Assembly: GCF_004297265.1 (NCBI RefSeq) | Contig: NZ_SCUT01000045.1 | Location: forward strand, 124,001-188,000 | DNA: 64,000 nt | Reading direction: 5' to 3' | From: Reyranella sp. | GTDB lineage: Bacteria > Pseudomonadota > Alphaproteobacteria > Reyranellales > Reyranellaceae | Part shown: piece by piece, positions 46,744-58,217 of the stretch | Numbering within the stretch: position 1 is the first letter of the stretch | Layout of the letters: every line of letters begins with the position of its first letter | The notes under the pieces: generated by a model | Database searches by the model: none | Seen by the model: the letters and a program-made list of their open reading frames with translations, nothing else | Told to the model about the DNA's origin: nothing | Position numbers and translations under genes: made by a program

Positions 46744-48066
46744 ATGATGCTTCCCCGACGGACGACCCTGCTGGGCGGTGCTGCCCTCGCCACCATCGGC
46801 GTTGCGGGCACGGCGCGCGCGCAGCTCACCATCGACATGACGCGGCCGAGCTTCGAGCCGGTGCCGATCGCCATCGTCGACTTCAAGGGCGACCCGGTGG
46901 GCGCCCAGATGGCGGGCGTGATCCGGAACAACCTGCAGAATTGCGGCCTGTTCCGGGTAATCCCCACGAGCGCCTACATCCAGAAGGACGTCGACGCGAC
47001 CTCGCCGCCGCGTTTCCAGGACTGGCGCAGCGTCGGCGCGGCCGGCCTGGTCGTCGGCCAGGTCACCTCGGTCGGCGGCAGCATCAAGGTCGACTTCCGC
47101 CTGTGGGACGTCGTCACGAGCCAGCAGGCCACCGGCCTGTCCTTCACCAGCCAGCCGAGCAACTGGCGGCGCCTCGCGCACATCATTTCCGACGCGATCT
47201 ACAAGCGCGTGACTGGCGAGGAAGGTTATTTCGACACCCGCGTCGCCTACGTCTCCGAGACCGGCCCAGGCAACAACCGGACCAAGCGCATCGCGGTCAT
47301 GGACCAGGACGGCGCCAACAACCGCTACCTGACCGACGGCAAGACCATCGCGCTGACGCCGCGCTTCTCGCCGACCCTGCAGGAAATCGTCTACATGGCG
47401 TACGGCGAGAACAACGGGCCGCCGCGCGTCTACCTGCAGAACGTCGACAGCGGCCGCCGCGAGCTGCTCGGCAACTTCCCGGGCATGAGCTTCGCGCCGC
47501 GCTTCTCGCCGGACGGCACCAAGGTGGTCATGAGCATCGCGGAGAACGGCCGCACCAACATCTATGAGATGGACGTGCGCGGCCGGCAGCTCCGCCGCCT
47601 GACCAACTCGCCCGCCATCGACACCTCGCCGTGCTTCTCGGCCGACGGCTCGCAGATCGTGTTCAACTCCGACCGCGGCGGCGCCCAGCAGCTCTACGTG
47701 ATGAGTGCCGGCGGGGGCGGCGAGCGGCGCATCAGCTTCGGTGACGGACGCTACGCGACGCCGGTCTGGTCGCCGCGCGGCGACTTCATCGCCTTCACCA
47801 AGATCGGTGCGGGCGGCTTCGGCATCGGTGTGATGCGCTCGGACGGCAGCGGCGAGCGCATGCTGGCCAGCGGCTTCCTCGTCGAGGGTCCGACCTGGGC
47901 GCCCAACGGCCGCGTGCTGATGTTCTTCCGGGGACAGCCCAGCTCGGGCGGCAGAGCGGGGTCGGCTTCCCTGCACCAGATCGACATCACCGGCCGCTTC
48001 GAGCGGCAGGTGCCGACGCCGACCGACGCGTCGGATCCGGCCTGGTCGCCCTTGATTCCGCAGTAG
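46744..48066 (+). CDS. tolB: Tol-Pal system beta-propeller protein TolB
   Basis: 440 residues. The signal peptide [19 protein letters not shown] ends near GTARA and has twin arginines, so Tat export is possible. The N-terminal domain (to about 160) leads into a WD40-like PD40 propeller with repeats such as [32 protein letters not shown] and [16 protein letters not shown]. It binds Pal under the outer membrane. The ATG at 46744 has AGAGG seven bases upstream; an in-frame ATG at 46729 is possible. Confidence 0.95.
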   Translation: MMLPRRTTLLGGAALATIGVAGTARAQLTIDMTRPSFEPVPIAIVDFKGDPVGAQMAGVIRNNLQNCGLFRVIPTSAYIQKDVDATSPPRFQDWRSVGAAGLVVGQVTSVGGSIKVDFRLWDVVTSQQATGLSFTSQPSNWRRLAHIISDAIYKRVTGEEGYFDTRVAYVSETGPGNNRTKRIAVMDQDGANNRYLTDGKTIALTPRFSPTLQEIVYMAYGENNGPPRVYLQNVDSGRRELLGNFPGMSFAPRFSPDGTKVVMSIAENGRTNIYEMDVRGRQLRRLTNSPAIDTSPCFSADGSQIVFNSDRGGAQQLYVMSAGGGGERRISFGDGRYATPVWSPRGDFIAFTKIGAGGFGIGVMRSDGSGERMLASGFLVEGPTWAPNGRVLMFFRGQPSSGGRAGSASLHQIDITGRFERQVPTPTDASDPAWSPLIPQ

Positions 48067-48142
48067 CGAAATATATGATCTTTTCTGTCGACCCGTGCGT
48101 ACCCCTCGCCCGGGTCGATTCCGTCAGGGAGTGGATCGAAAT

Positions 48143-48604
48143 ATGAGCATGATCAAGGCTTTGTCGGCCATTGCAGCGCTGTTCCTCATTGCGGCCTGCA
48201 GCAACAACGACACGCAGACGGCCTCTGCGGCCACCACGACCGTGACGCCCGGATCGGTCGGCGACTTCCGGCAGAACGTCGGCGACCGCGTCTTCTTCGA
48301 CACCGACTCCTCCACTGTGCGCGAGGACGGCCGTCAGACCCTGAACCGCCAGGCCGAGTGGCTGAAGAAATATTCGAACTACCAGATCACCATCGAGGGC
48401 CACTGCGACGAGCGCGGCACGCGTGAATACAACCTCGCGCTCGGCGAGCGCCGTGCCAATGCCGCGCGCCAGTACCTGATCGCACAGGGCATCCCCGCGA
48501 CGCGCATCAAGACCGTCAGCTACGGCAAGGAAAGGCCCGATCCGGTCGGCTCCGACGAAGCGGCCTGGGCGCGTAATCGCCGCGCCGTTACCGCCCTGGA
48601 GTAG
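48143..48604 (+). CDS. pal: Peptidoglycan-associated lipoprotein Pal
   Basis: 153 residues. The lipobox LIAAC places the lipidated Cys at about residue 19. The OmpA-like domain (about 50-150) contains RVFFDTDSSTVREDGRQTL, the binding residues in EGHCDERGTREYNLALGERR, and the conserved SYGKERP. It links outer membrane and wall and completes the Tol-Pal complex. The ATG at 48143 gives a proper lipoprotein signal. A strong terminator follows. Confidence 0.96.
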   Translation: MSMIKALSAIAALFLIAACSNNDTQTASAATTTVTPGSVGDFRQNVGDRVFFDTDSSTVREDGRQTLNRQAEWLKKYSNYQITIEGHCDERGTREYNLALGERRANAARQYLIAQGIPATRIKTVSYGKERPDPVGSDEAAWARNRRAVTALE

Positions 48605-48635
48605 GAATCGCCTCGCACCGAGGCGAGTGCGGACA

Positions 48636-48668
48636 ACGCCGGTCGCCATGCGACCGGCGTTTTCGTTT
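48636..48668 (+). terminator. Intrinsic terminator after pal
   Basis: ACGCCGGTCGC and GCGACCGGCGT form a perfect 11-bp stem with a 3-base loop, followed by TTTCGTTT. It separates the tol-pal genes from cpoB. Confidence 0.9.
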
Positions 48669-48726
48669 GGCGGCGGGACGGCCATGCCTGAAAATGGCCG
48701 CGTTTGATGTGAACAAAGCGTTGGCC

Positions 48727-49443
48727 ATGAAGATCTTTCCCTCCCGGCTCGCTCTCCTAATCGTTCTTGCCCTGCCGACCGCGGCAGCGGCGCAACGGGG
48801 AGGCGATGCAGTCTATATCGATGATCGACTCAATCAGCTCCAGCAGTCGCTCACGATGATGACCGGCCAGATCGAGCAACTGCAGAATCGCAACGCGAAG
48901 CTGCAGCAGCAGATGGAGAAGATGCAGGCCGACTACGAGTACCGCATCGAGCAACTCGAGAAGGGTGGGGCCGGCCGCCCCGGAGGCGCCGCGCCGCGTC
49001 CGGGCGCGCAGGCCGCGGCGCCCGCGACACCTTCGCCGACGCCTCCCGCAGGCGCTGCCAATGCCGACCAGCTCTACGACGAGGCCGTCAAGAAGCTGCA
49101 GGAAGGTGACTATGCGGCCGCCGAGCGCGGCTTCAGGACCTTCATCCAGCGCAATCCGCAGAACAAGCTCGCCGGCAATGCACAGTACTGGCTCGGTGAG
49201 ACCTATTACGCGCGCCGCGACTACAGCAACGCCCTCACGGCCTTCGCCGAAGGCTACAAGGTCTACAAGAACAGTCCGAAGGGGCCCGACAATCTCCTGA
49301 AGCTCGGCATCACCATGTCCGTGATGGGCCGCAAGCCGGATGCCTGCGCCGTGTTCGCCCGCTTCAACCAGGACTATCCGCGCGCGACCGACCTGCAGAA
49401 GCGCCGGATCGACCAGGAGCGGCAGAAGAACGGCTGCGGGTGA
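48727..49443 (+). CDS. cpoB: Cell division coordinator CpoB (YbgF)
   Basis: 238 residues. A signal peptide (about 1-22, ending TAAAAQ) is followed by a coiled coil (about 30-80) rich in Gln and Leu that forms trimers, then a Pro/Ala linker and TPR-like repeats (about 110-235) including YDEAVKKLQEGDYAAAERGF and AQYWLGETYYARRDY. It couples peptidoglycan synthesis to Tol-driven constriction. Its stop overlaps the GTG of tilS by 4 bases. ATGs 11 and 20 codons earlier are alternative starts. Confidence 0.92.
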   Translation: MKIFPSRLALLIVLALPTAAAAQRGGDAVYIDDRLNQLQQSLTMMTGQIEQLQNRNAKLQQQMEKMQADYEYRIEQLEKGGAGRPGGAAPRPGAQAAAPATPSPTPPAGAANADQLYDEAVKKLQEGDYAAAERGFRTFIQRNPQNKLAGNAQYWLGETYYARRDYSNALTAFAEGYKVYKNSPKGPDNLLKLGITMSVMGRKPDACAVFARFNQDYPRATDLQKRRIDQERQKNGCG

Positions 49444-50519
49444 GCGATCCCGCCGAGCCGCGCCCCGTCGACGGAGCGACCTTCGCGCGCCTGATGGCGC
49501 TGTTCGGACCTTTCGAGGCATGTCCTGAACTGGCTGTCGCCGTTTCCGGCGGCCGCGACTCTCTCAGCCTCGCCCTGCTCGCGCACGAATGGTCGACCGG
49601 GCAGGGCGGCCGGGTTCTGGCGCTGATCGTCGATCATGGCCTGCGGCAGGAGGCGGCGGGGGAAGCGCAGGTGACAGTGGAGGTGCTGGCTCGGCACGGG
49701 GTGCAGAGCCTCGTCCTGCGCTGGACCGGCGCCAAGCCGCTGGCCAGCCTGCAGGAAGCCGCGCGCGACGCCCGCTACCGTCTGCTGCGCGAGGCGTGCC
49801 GGGAGCGCGGCATCCTCCATCTTCTGGTGGCCCACCATGCCGGCGACCAGGCCGAGACGATCGCGATGCGCGCCGCGCGCGCCAGCGGCCCGGATGGGCT
49901 GGCCGGCATGGCCGCCCTCGTCGAGTGGCCGGAGGTTCGCCTGCTGCGGCCGCTGCTCTGCGTGCCGCGGGCACGCCTGTCGGCAACACTCATGGCGCGC
50001 GGCGTCGCCTGGGTCGACGATCCTTCCAATTTCGATCCGCGCTTCGAGCGGGCTCGCCTGCGCCTCACCGGGACGATCGGGCCGGGGCAGCCGGATGCAG
50101 ACCTCCTGCGTGCCGGCCGGGAGGCGCAGGCCGCCCGGGCGGGGGTCGAACTTATCGAGTCCCGGGCGGACGGGAGCATCGCGATCGACCGTACGGCGCT
50201 CGAGCGGCTGGCCCGCGACACGCGTGCCCGGCTGGTGAGCCGCGTCGTGCAGGCCTTGGGAGGCGGTTCTCATCCGCCGCGGCGAGACCGGCTCGATCGG
50301 GGCCTGGCCCGGATGTTCGGAGCGCCGGACCGCGGCAAATCGGGCCGCAGGCAGGATTTCACCCTGTCGGGGTGCCAATTCGCCCTGCGTCAGGCTGTCG
50401 GCTCGCGCCAGCTTGAGTGGATTGTCCGGCCCGAAAGTGGCAGGAAAGGAAGGCAGCCCTTGATTCCCGCTGCATTTTTCGCTTGCGACCCGGCGGCCGC
50501 AACCCATCTTTGGTCGTAG
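49440..50519 (+). CDS. tilS: tRNA(Ile)-lysidine synthase
   Basis: 359 residues. The N-type ATP pyrophosphatase loop [18 protein letters not shown] is at about residue 30. [13 protein letters not shown] and later [10 protein letters not shown] support the assignment. It modifies the CAU anticodon of tRNA-Ile2 so that it reads AUA, an essential step. The C-terminal part is shorter than in E. coli but usual for alphaproteobacteria. GTG start, coupled to cpoB. ftsH follows after 22 bases. Confidence 0.93.
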   Translation: MSDPAEPRPVDGATFARLMALFGPFEACPELAVAVSGGRDSLSLALLAHEWSTGQGGRVLALIVDHGLRQEAAGEAQVTVEVLARHGVQSLVLRWTGAKPLASLQEAARDARYRLLREACRERGILHLLVAHHAGDQAETIAMRAARASGPDGLAGMAALVEWPEVRLLRPLLCVPRARLSATLMARGVAWVDDPSNFDPRFERARLRLTGTIGPGQPDADLLRAGREAQAARAGVELIESRADGSIAIDRTALERLARDTRARLVSRVVQALGGGSHPPRRDRLDRGLARMFGAPDRGKSGRRQDFTLSGCQFALRQAVGSRQLEWIVRPESGRKGRQPLIPAAFFACDPAAATHLWS

Positions 50520-50541
50520 CCCTATTTTACGGAAGCCATCA

Positions 50542-52475
<1,934 letters not shown>

Positions 52476-52479
<4 letters not shown>

Positions 52480-53294
52480 CGCGAAGCTTCGCGGGCCTCG
52501 CGCTCGATCGCCCTGTCGTGATGGCGATCGTGAACGTGACGCCCGATTCCTTTTCCGACGGCGGTGAACGCCTCGACCCGGCGCGGGCCATCGACGATGG
52601 CCTGCGCTTCGTGGCGGAGGGGGCCGATATCCTCGATGTCGGCGGCGAGTCCACGCGCCCCGGTTCGGCTTCCGTCTCTCCCGAGGAGGAATGCCGCCGC
52701 ATCCTCCCCGTCGTGGAGGGGCTGGTCCGGCAGGGAGCAATCGTCTCGCTCGACACGCGCCGCGCCCTGGTCGCGGATGCGGGATTGGCCGCCGGCGCGC
52801 AGATCGTGAACGATGTGTCGGCGCTGCGCGACGATGGGGCGATGCTGCCCCTGGTGGCGCGGCGCAAGGCGGCGGTCGTCCTGATGCATCGGCGCGGCCG
52901 GCCCGAGGAGCGCTATGCCGGTCCGGCCTATGACGATGTCGTCGAGGATGTACGGCGGTTTCTGCTCGATCGTGCCGCCGCTTGCGAGGCGGCGGGCATC
53001 GACCGGCAGAGCATCGCCCTCGACCCCGGTCTCGGCTTCGGCAAGAAGGTCGAGGAGGAACTGGCCTTGATCACGGGGACGCAGCGTCTGGCACAGGCCG
53101 GATACCCCGTGTTGATAGGCTGCTCTCGCAAGAGCTTCATCGGCCGGCTGACGGGCGTCGAAAAGCCGGCGGATCGCGATCCGGCCTCGGCGTTTCTGGC
53201 CGTCGAAGCCGTACGGCGCGGGGCTTCGATCGTCCGCGTCCACAACGTCGTCGCGACGCGGCAGGCTCTCGCGGTCTTCGAGGCGATGCGGTAA
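52476..53294 (+). CDS. folP: Dihydropteroate synthase (TTG start)
   Basis: 272 residues. It joins pABA to the pterin in folate synthesis and is the sulfonamide target. Signatures are [22 protein letters not shown] and the late [11 protein letters not shown]. The TTG at 52476, overlapping the ftsH stop by 4 bases, keeps the N-terminal strand; the next ATG (MAIVNVTPD) would remove it, so TTG is preferred. glmM follows after 10 bases. Confidence 0.93.
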
Positions 53295-53304
53295 AATTAT
53301 CATT

Positions 53305-54654
53305 ATGGTTCGATCACTCTTCGGCACGGATGGCATTCGCGGTCGTGCGAACACTGCGCCGATGACCGCCGAAATCGCGATGCGCATCGGCATGGCCGCG
53401 GGACAGGTGTTTCACCGGGGCGCCCATCGCAACCGTGCCGTGATCGGCAAGGATACGCGCCTGTCGGGCTACATGCTGGAGCAGGCCCTGACTGCGGGCT
53501 TCCTCTCGGTCGGCGTCGACGTGTTCCTGTTGGGGCCCATTCCTACGCCCGCGGTCGGCTTCCTGACGAGATCGATGCGCGCCGACGTTGGCGTGATGAT
53601 CTCCGCATCGCACAACCCGTACGAGGATAACGGGATCAAGTTGTTCGGTCCTGACGGCTTCAAGCTGTCCGATGCGGTCGAGATCGAGATTCAGGCGCTG
53701 GTGATGTCGCCCTCGGATCTGGTTCTCGCCGATTCCGCCGCGATCGGCCGCGCGCAGCGGCTGGACGACGTGCAGGGCCGCTACATCGAGGCGGTCAAGG
53801 CATCGGCGCCGCGCGGCCTCGACCTCAGCGATCTCAAGATCGTCATCGATTGTGCCAATGGCGCGGCCTACAAGGTAGCGCCCACGGTGCTCACCGAACT
53901 CGGTGCCGAGGTCATTCGCGTCGGCGTCTCGCCGGACGGCTTCAACATCAACGGCAACTGCGGCTCGACGCATCCCGGCGTGCTGCAGGAGCAGGTGGTC
54001 GCGCACCACGCCCACATCGGCATCGGCCTCGACGGCGACGCCGACCGCGTCATCATGGTCGACGAGACGGGCGCGGTCATCGACGGCGACCAGCTCATGG
54101 CGACCATCGCCGACCAGTGGACGCGGAGCGGCCTGCTGTCGGGCGGCGGCGTGGTGGCGACGGTCATGTCCAATCTCGGGCTGGAGCGCTATCTCGACGC
54201 GCGGCGGTTGAAGCTGGTGCGCACGCAGGTCGGCGACCGCTACGTCCTCGAGCGCATGCGTGCCGACGGTTACAATCTGGGCGGCGAGCAATCCGGCCAC
54301 ATCATCATGACCGACCATGCCACCACCGGCGACGGGCTGATGGCGGCATTGCAGGCGCTGGCCGCCCTGATCTGCGACGGTCGTCCGGCGAGCGAGCTTT
54401 TCCGGGCATTCGAGCCTGTGCCGCAGCTGCTGAAGAACGTGCGCGTGGCCGATGCCACACAGGCCCTGCACGCCGCATCCGTGGTCAAGGCAATCGCCTC
54501 GGCCGAGGCCCGGCTCGGCAAGAGCGGGCGCATCCTCGTGCGAAAGTCGGGTACGGAACCGCTGATCCGCGTCATGGCCGAGGGGGACGATTCCGATCTC
54601 GTGCACAGCGTCGTCGACCAGATCATCGAGGCGATCCCCCGGCAGGCGGCATGA
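53305..54654 (+). CDS. glmM: Phosphoglucosamine mutase
   Basis: 449 residues. It interconverts glucosamine-6-P and glucosamine-1-P for peptidoglycan and LPS precursors. The phosphoserine loop [18 protein letters not shown] places the active Ser at residue 102. The Mg loop is [14 protein letters not shown] and the sugar loop GGEQSGHII. The C-terminal phosphate site is [13 protein letters not shown]. ftsH-folP-glmM is a common gene order. Its stop overlaps the thiD start (ATGA). Confidence 0.97.
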   Translation: MVRSLFGTDGIRGRANTAPMTAEIAMRIGMAAGQVFHRGAHRNRAVIGKDTRLSGYMLEQALTAGFLSVGVDVFLLGPIPTPAVGFLTRSMRADVGVMISASHNPYEDNGIKLFGPDGFKLSDAVEIEIQALVMSPSDLVLADSAAIGRAQRLDDVQGRYIEAVKASAPRGLDLSDLKIVIDCANGAAYKVAPTVLTELGAEVIRVGVSPDGFNINGNCGSTHPGVLQEQVVAHHAHIGIGLDGDADRVIMVDETGAVIDGDQLMATIADQWTRSGLLSGGGVVATVMSNLGLERYLDARRLKLVRTQVGDRYVLERMRADGYNLGGEQSGHIIMTDHATTGDGLMAALQALAALICDGRPASELFRAFEPVPQLLKNVRVADATQALHAASVVKAIASAEARLGKSGRILVRKSGTEPLIRVMAEGDDSDLVHSVVDQIIEAIPRQAA

Positions 54655-55448
54655 AGGGCCGTGTGCTGATCATCGCCGGCTCGGATTCCGGCGGCGGGGC
54701 GGGCATCCAGGCCGACATCAAGGCGGTCACCGCGATGAACGGCTTCGCGGCGACGGCTATCACGGCGCTGACCGCTCAGAACACCGAGGGTGTGCATGGC
54801 GTGGTCGGCATCGAGCCGACCTTCATCGCCCAGCAGATCGAAGTCGTGCTGAGCGACATCGGCGCCGATGCCGTGAAGACCGGCATGCTGCACAGCGCCG
54901 AGGTGATCGGCGTGGTGGCGGCGGGGCTTGCCCGGCATGCGGCCAGTGTGCCGCTGGTCGTCGATCCAGTGATGGTCGCCAAGGGCGGGCACCGGCTGCT
55001 GCTGACCGAAGCCGAGGCCGCGCTGCGCGACACGCTGCTGCCGATGGCGGCGCTGATAACGCCGAACCTGCCGGAGGCAGAAGTGCTGGTGGGATTTCCC
55101 GTGAGGGTCGAGGCCGACATGAAACGCGCCGCCGAAAGACTGGCTTCGCTGGGGGCCGGCGCCGTGCTGATGAAGGGCGGCCATCTCGAGGGTGACCGCG
55201 TTGTCGACCTGCTGTTCCACGACGGAAGATTCGACCGCTTCGAGGATGCGAGGATCGTGAGCCGCAGCACCCATGGGACCGGCTGCACGCTCGCGTCGGC
55301 AATCGCGGCGGGGCTGGCGCAGAGGATGACGTTGCGCGATGCCGTGGCGCGTGCGCGCGACTATGTGCGCAAGGCCATCGAAACCGCGCCCGGCTTCGGA
55401 CGCGGCCACGGTCCGCTCAATCACGCCGTGACGGTCAAATCAGGCTAG
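54651..55448 (+). CDS. thiD: Hydroxymethylpyrimidine/phosphomethylpyrimidine kinase
   Basis: 265 residues, ribokinase-like fold. It phosphorylates HMP twice for thiamine synthesis. Signatures are [18 protein letters not shown] at the start, [13 protein letters not shown], and the anion-hole [18 protein letters not shown] near the C-terminus. The ATG overlaps the glmM stop, so the two are coupled. The 3' end overlaps the convergent hydrolase gene by 14 bases. Confidence 0.95.
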   Translation: MKGRVLIIAGSDSGGGAGIQADIKAVTAMNGFAATAITALTAQNTEGVHGVVGIEPTFIAQQIEVVLSDIGADAVKTGMLHSAEVIGVVAAGLARHAASVPLVVDPVMVAKGGHRLLLTEAEAALRDTLLPMAALITPNLPEAEVLVGFPVRVEADMKRAAERLASLGAGAVLMKGGHLEGDRVVDLLFHDGRFDRFEDARIVSRSTHGTGCTLASAIAAGLAQRMTLRDAVARARDYVRKAIETAPGFGRGHGPLNHAVTVKSG

Positions 55449-56307
55449 CATCCTTCGTGGCAGGCTGCCGCGGCGTCCATTTCCCGGCCTCGGTCTGGAC
55501 GATGAAGTTCCAGAGCTCGCGATTGAAGGCATCAGGCTCCTCGAGGTTCACCGCATGGCCGGTCTTGGCGAACATCGCGAGGCCGGCATTGGGCAGAACG
55601 CGCTTCAGGTAGAGGCTGGGCTGCAGGCACGGATCGTCCTCGTCGCCGCAGATGATCAGCGTCGGCACGTCGAGCGTCTGCCATTCCTCCTCGAAATCAT
55701 AGAGCGACGGCCGCTTGCCCTGGTAGTTCTCCATGGTGTTGGCGGCGCCGAGGTCCGGATGCTCGGAGAGATGCTTCGTGAATTCCGCGAAGCCGCGCGG
55801 GTCCTTCAGTCTGAAGCGCGAACGGGTGGGGTTGGTCGTCAGGCTCTCGGCATACTTCGCCATGCCGTGCTTGCGGATGAGTCCGGCCGTCGTCACCGCA
55901 TCCTTCTTGAACTGCTCGTGGCCGTCGCGGCCGGCGCCGGACCCTACGCCTGCGAGGGTCAGCGAGAGGGCACGGTCGGCATGCAATCGGCCGAAATGCG
56001 CCGTCGCGAAGGCGCCCTGCGACAGGCCGACGATATGCGCTTTCGAAATCTTGAGGTGGTCGAGCATGCGCCTGGCATCGTCCACGGCGAATTGTTGGCC
56101 GTACATGTCACCGCTCGCGGGCACATCGGAGCCGGGATAGCCGCGGAAAGAATAGGTGATGCAGCGATGGCGGCGGGCGAAGAAGCGCATCTGCGGCTCC
56201 CAGGCGCGCCAGTCTCCGCAATATTCGTGGACGAACAGGATCGGCGTGCCGTTGCCGGCCTCCTCGTAATAGAGCTTCACCCCGTCGGGCGTGGTGGCGT
56301 GCGGCAT
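55435..56307 (-). CDS. Alpha/beta-hydrolase
   Basis: 290 residues. The oxyanion region is PILFVHEYCGDWRAWEPQ, the nucleophile elbow GLSQGAFA, and the late acid and base lie in ICGDEDDPCLQPS and AKTGHAVNLEEPDAF. Similar proteins hydrolyse esters or C-C bonds in aromatic catabolism, but no substrate is assigned. The ATG at 56307 has AAGAGGAA upstream; longer in-frame starts lack family support. It is convergent with thiD and divergent from a DUF2200 gene. Confidence 0.85.
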   Translation of the reverse strand: MPHATTPDGVKLYYEEAGNGTPILFVHEYCGDWRAWEPQMRFFARRHRCITYSFRGYPGSDVPASGDMYGQQFAVDDARRMLDHLKISKAHIVGLSQGAFATAHFGRLHADRALSLTLAGVGSGAGRDGHEQFKKDAVTTAGLIRKHGMAKYAESLTTNPTRSRFRLKDPRGFAEFTKHLSEHPDLGAANTMENYQGKRPSLYDFEEEWQTLDVPTLIICGDEDDPCLQPSLYLKRVLPNAGLAMFAKTGHAVNLEEPDAFNRELWNFIVQTEAGKWTPRQPATKDASLI

Positions 56308-56364
56308 GGCGCGGTTCCTCTTCGCATTGTTGATGGTGGTGGCAAATAGGCTAGCATCGCGGTC

Positions 56365-56718
56365 ATGGCAAAGCATCGCATCTACACGACGAGCTTCGCG
56401 AGCGTTTACCCGCACTACGTCACGAAGGCGGAGAAGAAGGGACGCACCAAGGCGGAGGTCGACCGGATCATCGCTTGGCTGACGGGCTACAGCGCCAAGG
56501 CGCTGGACACGCATATCAAGAAGCAGACCGACTTCGAGACCTTCTTCGCCAAGGCCCCGAAGCCCAACCCGTCCCGTGCGCTCATCAAGGGCGTCGTCTG
56601 CGGCGTCCGCGTCGAGGAGGTCGAGGAGCCAACCATGCGCGAGATCCGCTACCTCGACAAACTCATCGACGAGCTGGCGAAAGGAAGGGCGATGGAGAAG
56701 ATCCTGCGCATGGAGTGA
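56365..56718 (+). CDS. DUF2200-family protein
   Basis: 117 residues, full length for this small family of unknown function. Recognised from [38 protein letters not shown] and [20 protein letters not shown]. It is lysine-rich and lacks signal or membrane segments. It starts 57 bases from the divergent hydrolase gene and ends 15 bases before the convergent aminotransferase gene. Confidence 0.88.
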   Translation: MAKHRIYTTSFASVYPHYVTKAEKKGRTKAEVDRIIAWLTGYSAKALDTHIKKQTDFETFFAKAPKPNPSRALIKGVVCGVRVEEVEEPTMREIRYLDKLIDELAKGRAMEKILRME

Positions 56719-56733
56719 CGCGCAGGATCCGCT

Positions 56734-57912
56734 TTACACGCCAAATCGCTCCAGTCGTTCCAGCACCGCCGGAATCTTGTCGTCGGTGACGTTGGCGAAG
56801 GCGAGGCGGATGAATCTCTCCTGGCCGGCGCCGAACATGTCGCCGGGAATGGTGAGCAGGTTTTCCTCGTCGGCCATGCGCCTGGAGACTTCGGTGGAGG
56901 CGGTGCCGGCGAAGGGGTGCTCTACATACGCGAAGTAGGCGCCGATGCTCACCAGGCGCCAGCGGTTGGAGCGCTCGAGTCCCCGGCCCAGCAGGTCGGC
57001 CCGCGCCTTGAGGCCGGCCGTGTTGTTCCGGGCCCAAGGCAGCAGGTTGCGCAGGCCGTAGAGCGCCGCCTCCTGGCCAAGCCGCGGCGGACAGATCGAG
57101 ACGCAGTCCATCGCCTTCTCGATCTCGGCCATCAGCTCGGTGCCCGCGGTGACGGCGCCGACCCGGTAGCCGGTCAGCGCGAACACCTTGGAGAAGCTGT
57201 AGAGGTGCACCAGCGTGCCGCGCCAGTCGGGCCGGCTGAAGAGGTCATGCGGCCGCTCGCCTTCGGGCAGGAAATCCTTGTAGGTCTCGTCGAGCAGCAA
57301 GGCGATGCCGTGCTTCTTGGCGAGTTCGAAGAAGGCGTGGATCGTTTCGGGCGGATAGACGGCACCCGTCGGATTGTTGGGCGAGATCAGGATGATCGCG
57401 CGGGTGCGAGGCCCGATCAGCTTCTCGGCATCCTCCGCGCTCGGGACGGCGCCGGAGCCGGGCCGGAAGTCGAGCGGCACGGGCTCGACACCCTGCATGC
57501 GCATCCACATGTCGTGATTGAAGTAGTGCGGGCGCGGCACGATCACCTGGTCACCCGCCCTGGCGATGCTCATCAGGGCGAGGCAGAAGGCCTGGTTGCA
57601 ACCCGACGTGATGCCGACTTCGGCGGGCGTGACCGGAGCACCGTAGAATTCGCTGAGGTGTCCCGCATAAGCCTCGCGCAGCACCGGCAGGCCGAGGATC
57701 GGCGTGTAGCCATGCATCGTCGGATCGAGCAGCAACTCGCCCAGATGCTTGCGCAACTCGAGCGCCGGCGGATAGCCCGGCACGGCCTGGCTGAGGTCGA
57801 TCAGCGGCCGGTCGGCGGGAAAGGTACGGCCCAGCACCCAGCGCTTGGTTTCGCCGATGGGCGAGGGGGCGACGGCTGCGAGCCAGGGATTGGTGATCGG
57901 AACGGTATTCAT
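56734..57912 (-). CDS. Class I/II PLP-dependent aminotransferase
   Basis: 392 residues, aspartate-aminotransferase fold. The Schiff-base Lys lies in YSFSKVFALTGYRVG (about residue 239). The cofactor-contacting stretches SPNNPTGAVYPPET and LLLDETYKDF are present, and the C-terminal Arg region reads ERFIRLAFANVTDD. The substrate is unknown. It is transcribed away from an ABC importer operon across a 305-base region, and a regulated catabolic role is possible. Confidence 0.87.
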   Translation of the reverse strand: MNTVPITNPWLAAVAPSPIGETKRWVLGRTFPADRPLIDLSQAVPGYPPALELRKHLGELLLDPTMHGYTPILGLPVLREAYAGHLSEFYGAPVTPAEVGITSGCNQAFCLALMSIARAGDQVIVPRPHYFNHDMWMRMQGVEPVPLDFRPGSGAVPSAEDAEKLIGPRTRAIILISPNNPTGAVYPPETIHAFFELAKKHGIALLLDETYKDFLPEGERPHDLFSRPDWRGTLVHLYSFSKVFALTGYRVGAVTAGTELMAEIEKAMDCVSICPPRLGQEAALYGLRNLLPWARNNTAGLKARADLLGRGLERSNRWRLVSIGAYFAYVEHPFAGTASTEVSRRMADEENLLTIPGDMFGAGQERFIRLAFANVTDDKIPAVLERLERFGV

Positions 57913-58217
57913 GACGAGGCAGACGCTTCTTTCAAATCTGGTGCCGAGAGAGACGGCGATGGAACTCGATCGGGATGCAATTCACAGAAAATTCTCGCAG
58001 GAATTGCAGGCCCGCTCCGGCTCGGGGCCGCGGAGCATCCAAGTCTCGCTGCTACCTGTCAAATCCCTGTCGAATCCGGGTCTCATGTCAAAATGCATTG
58101 CTTGCCCGGTGTCTTGTGCATAGCATCGAGTCAAGGCTCCGTCTGAGAGCCAGTGCCCCAAGCGTCAGCTCGGGCTGGGATCAATCTGCCGGTCGAAATC
58201 GGCGTTGAGGAGGAAAC
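57913..58217. promoter_or_regulatory. Divergent promoter region of aminotransferase and sugar ABC operon
   Basis: This 305-base region separates two divergent genes. It contains an inverted repeat, TGCAATTC (57976-57983) and GAATTGCA (58001-58008), a perfect 8-bp pair 25 bases apart start to start, which may bind a dimeric regulator. A short plus-strand frame (57961 to about 58122) lacks family features and is not called. No clear -35/-10 pair was fixed by eye. Confidence 0.45.

Noticed and set aside
57961-58122. Short plus-strand frame in the divergent region before the sugar importer
   Set aside because: No ribosome-binding site, no family pattern, and it overlaps the likely operator.
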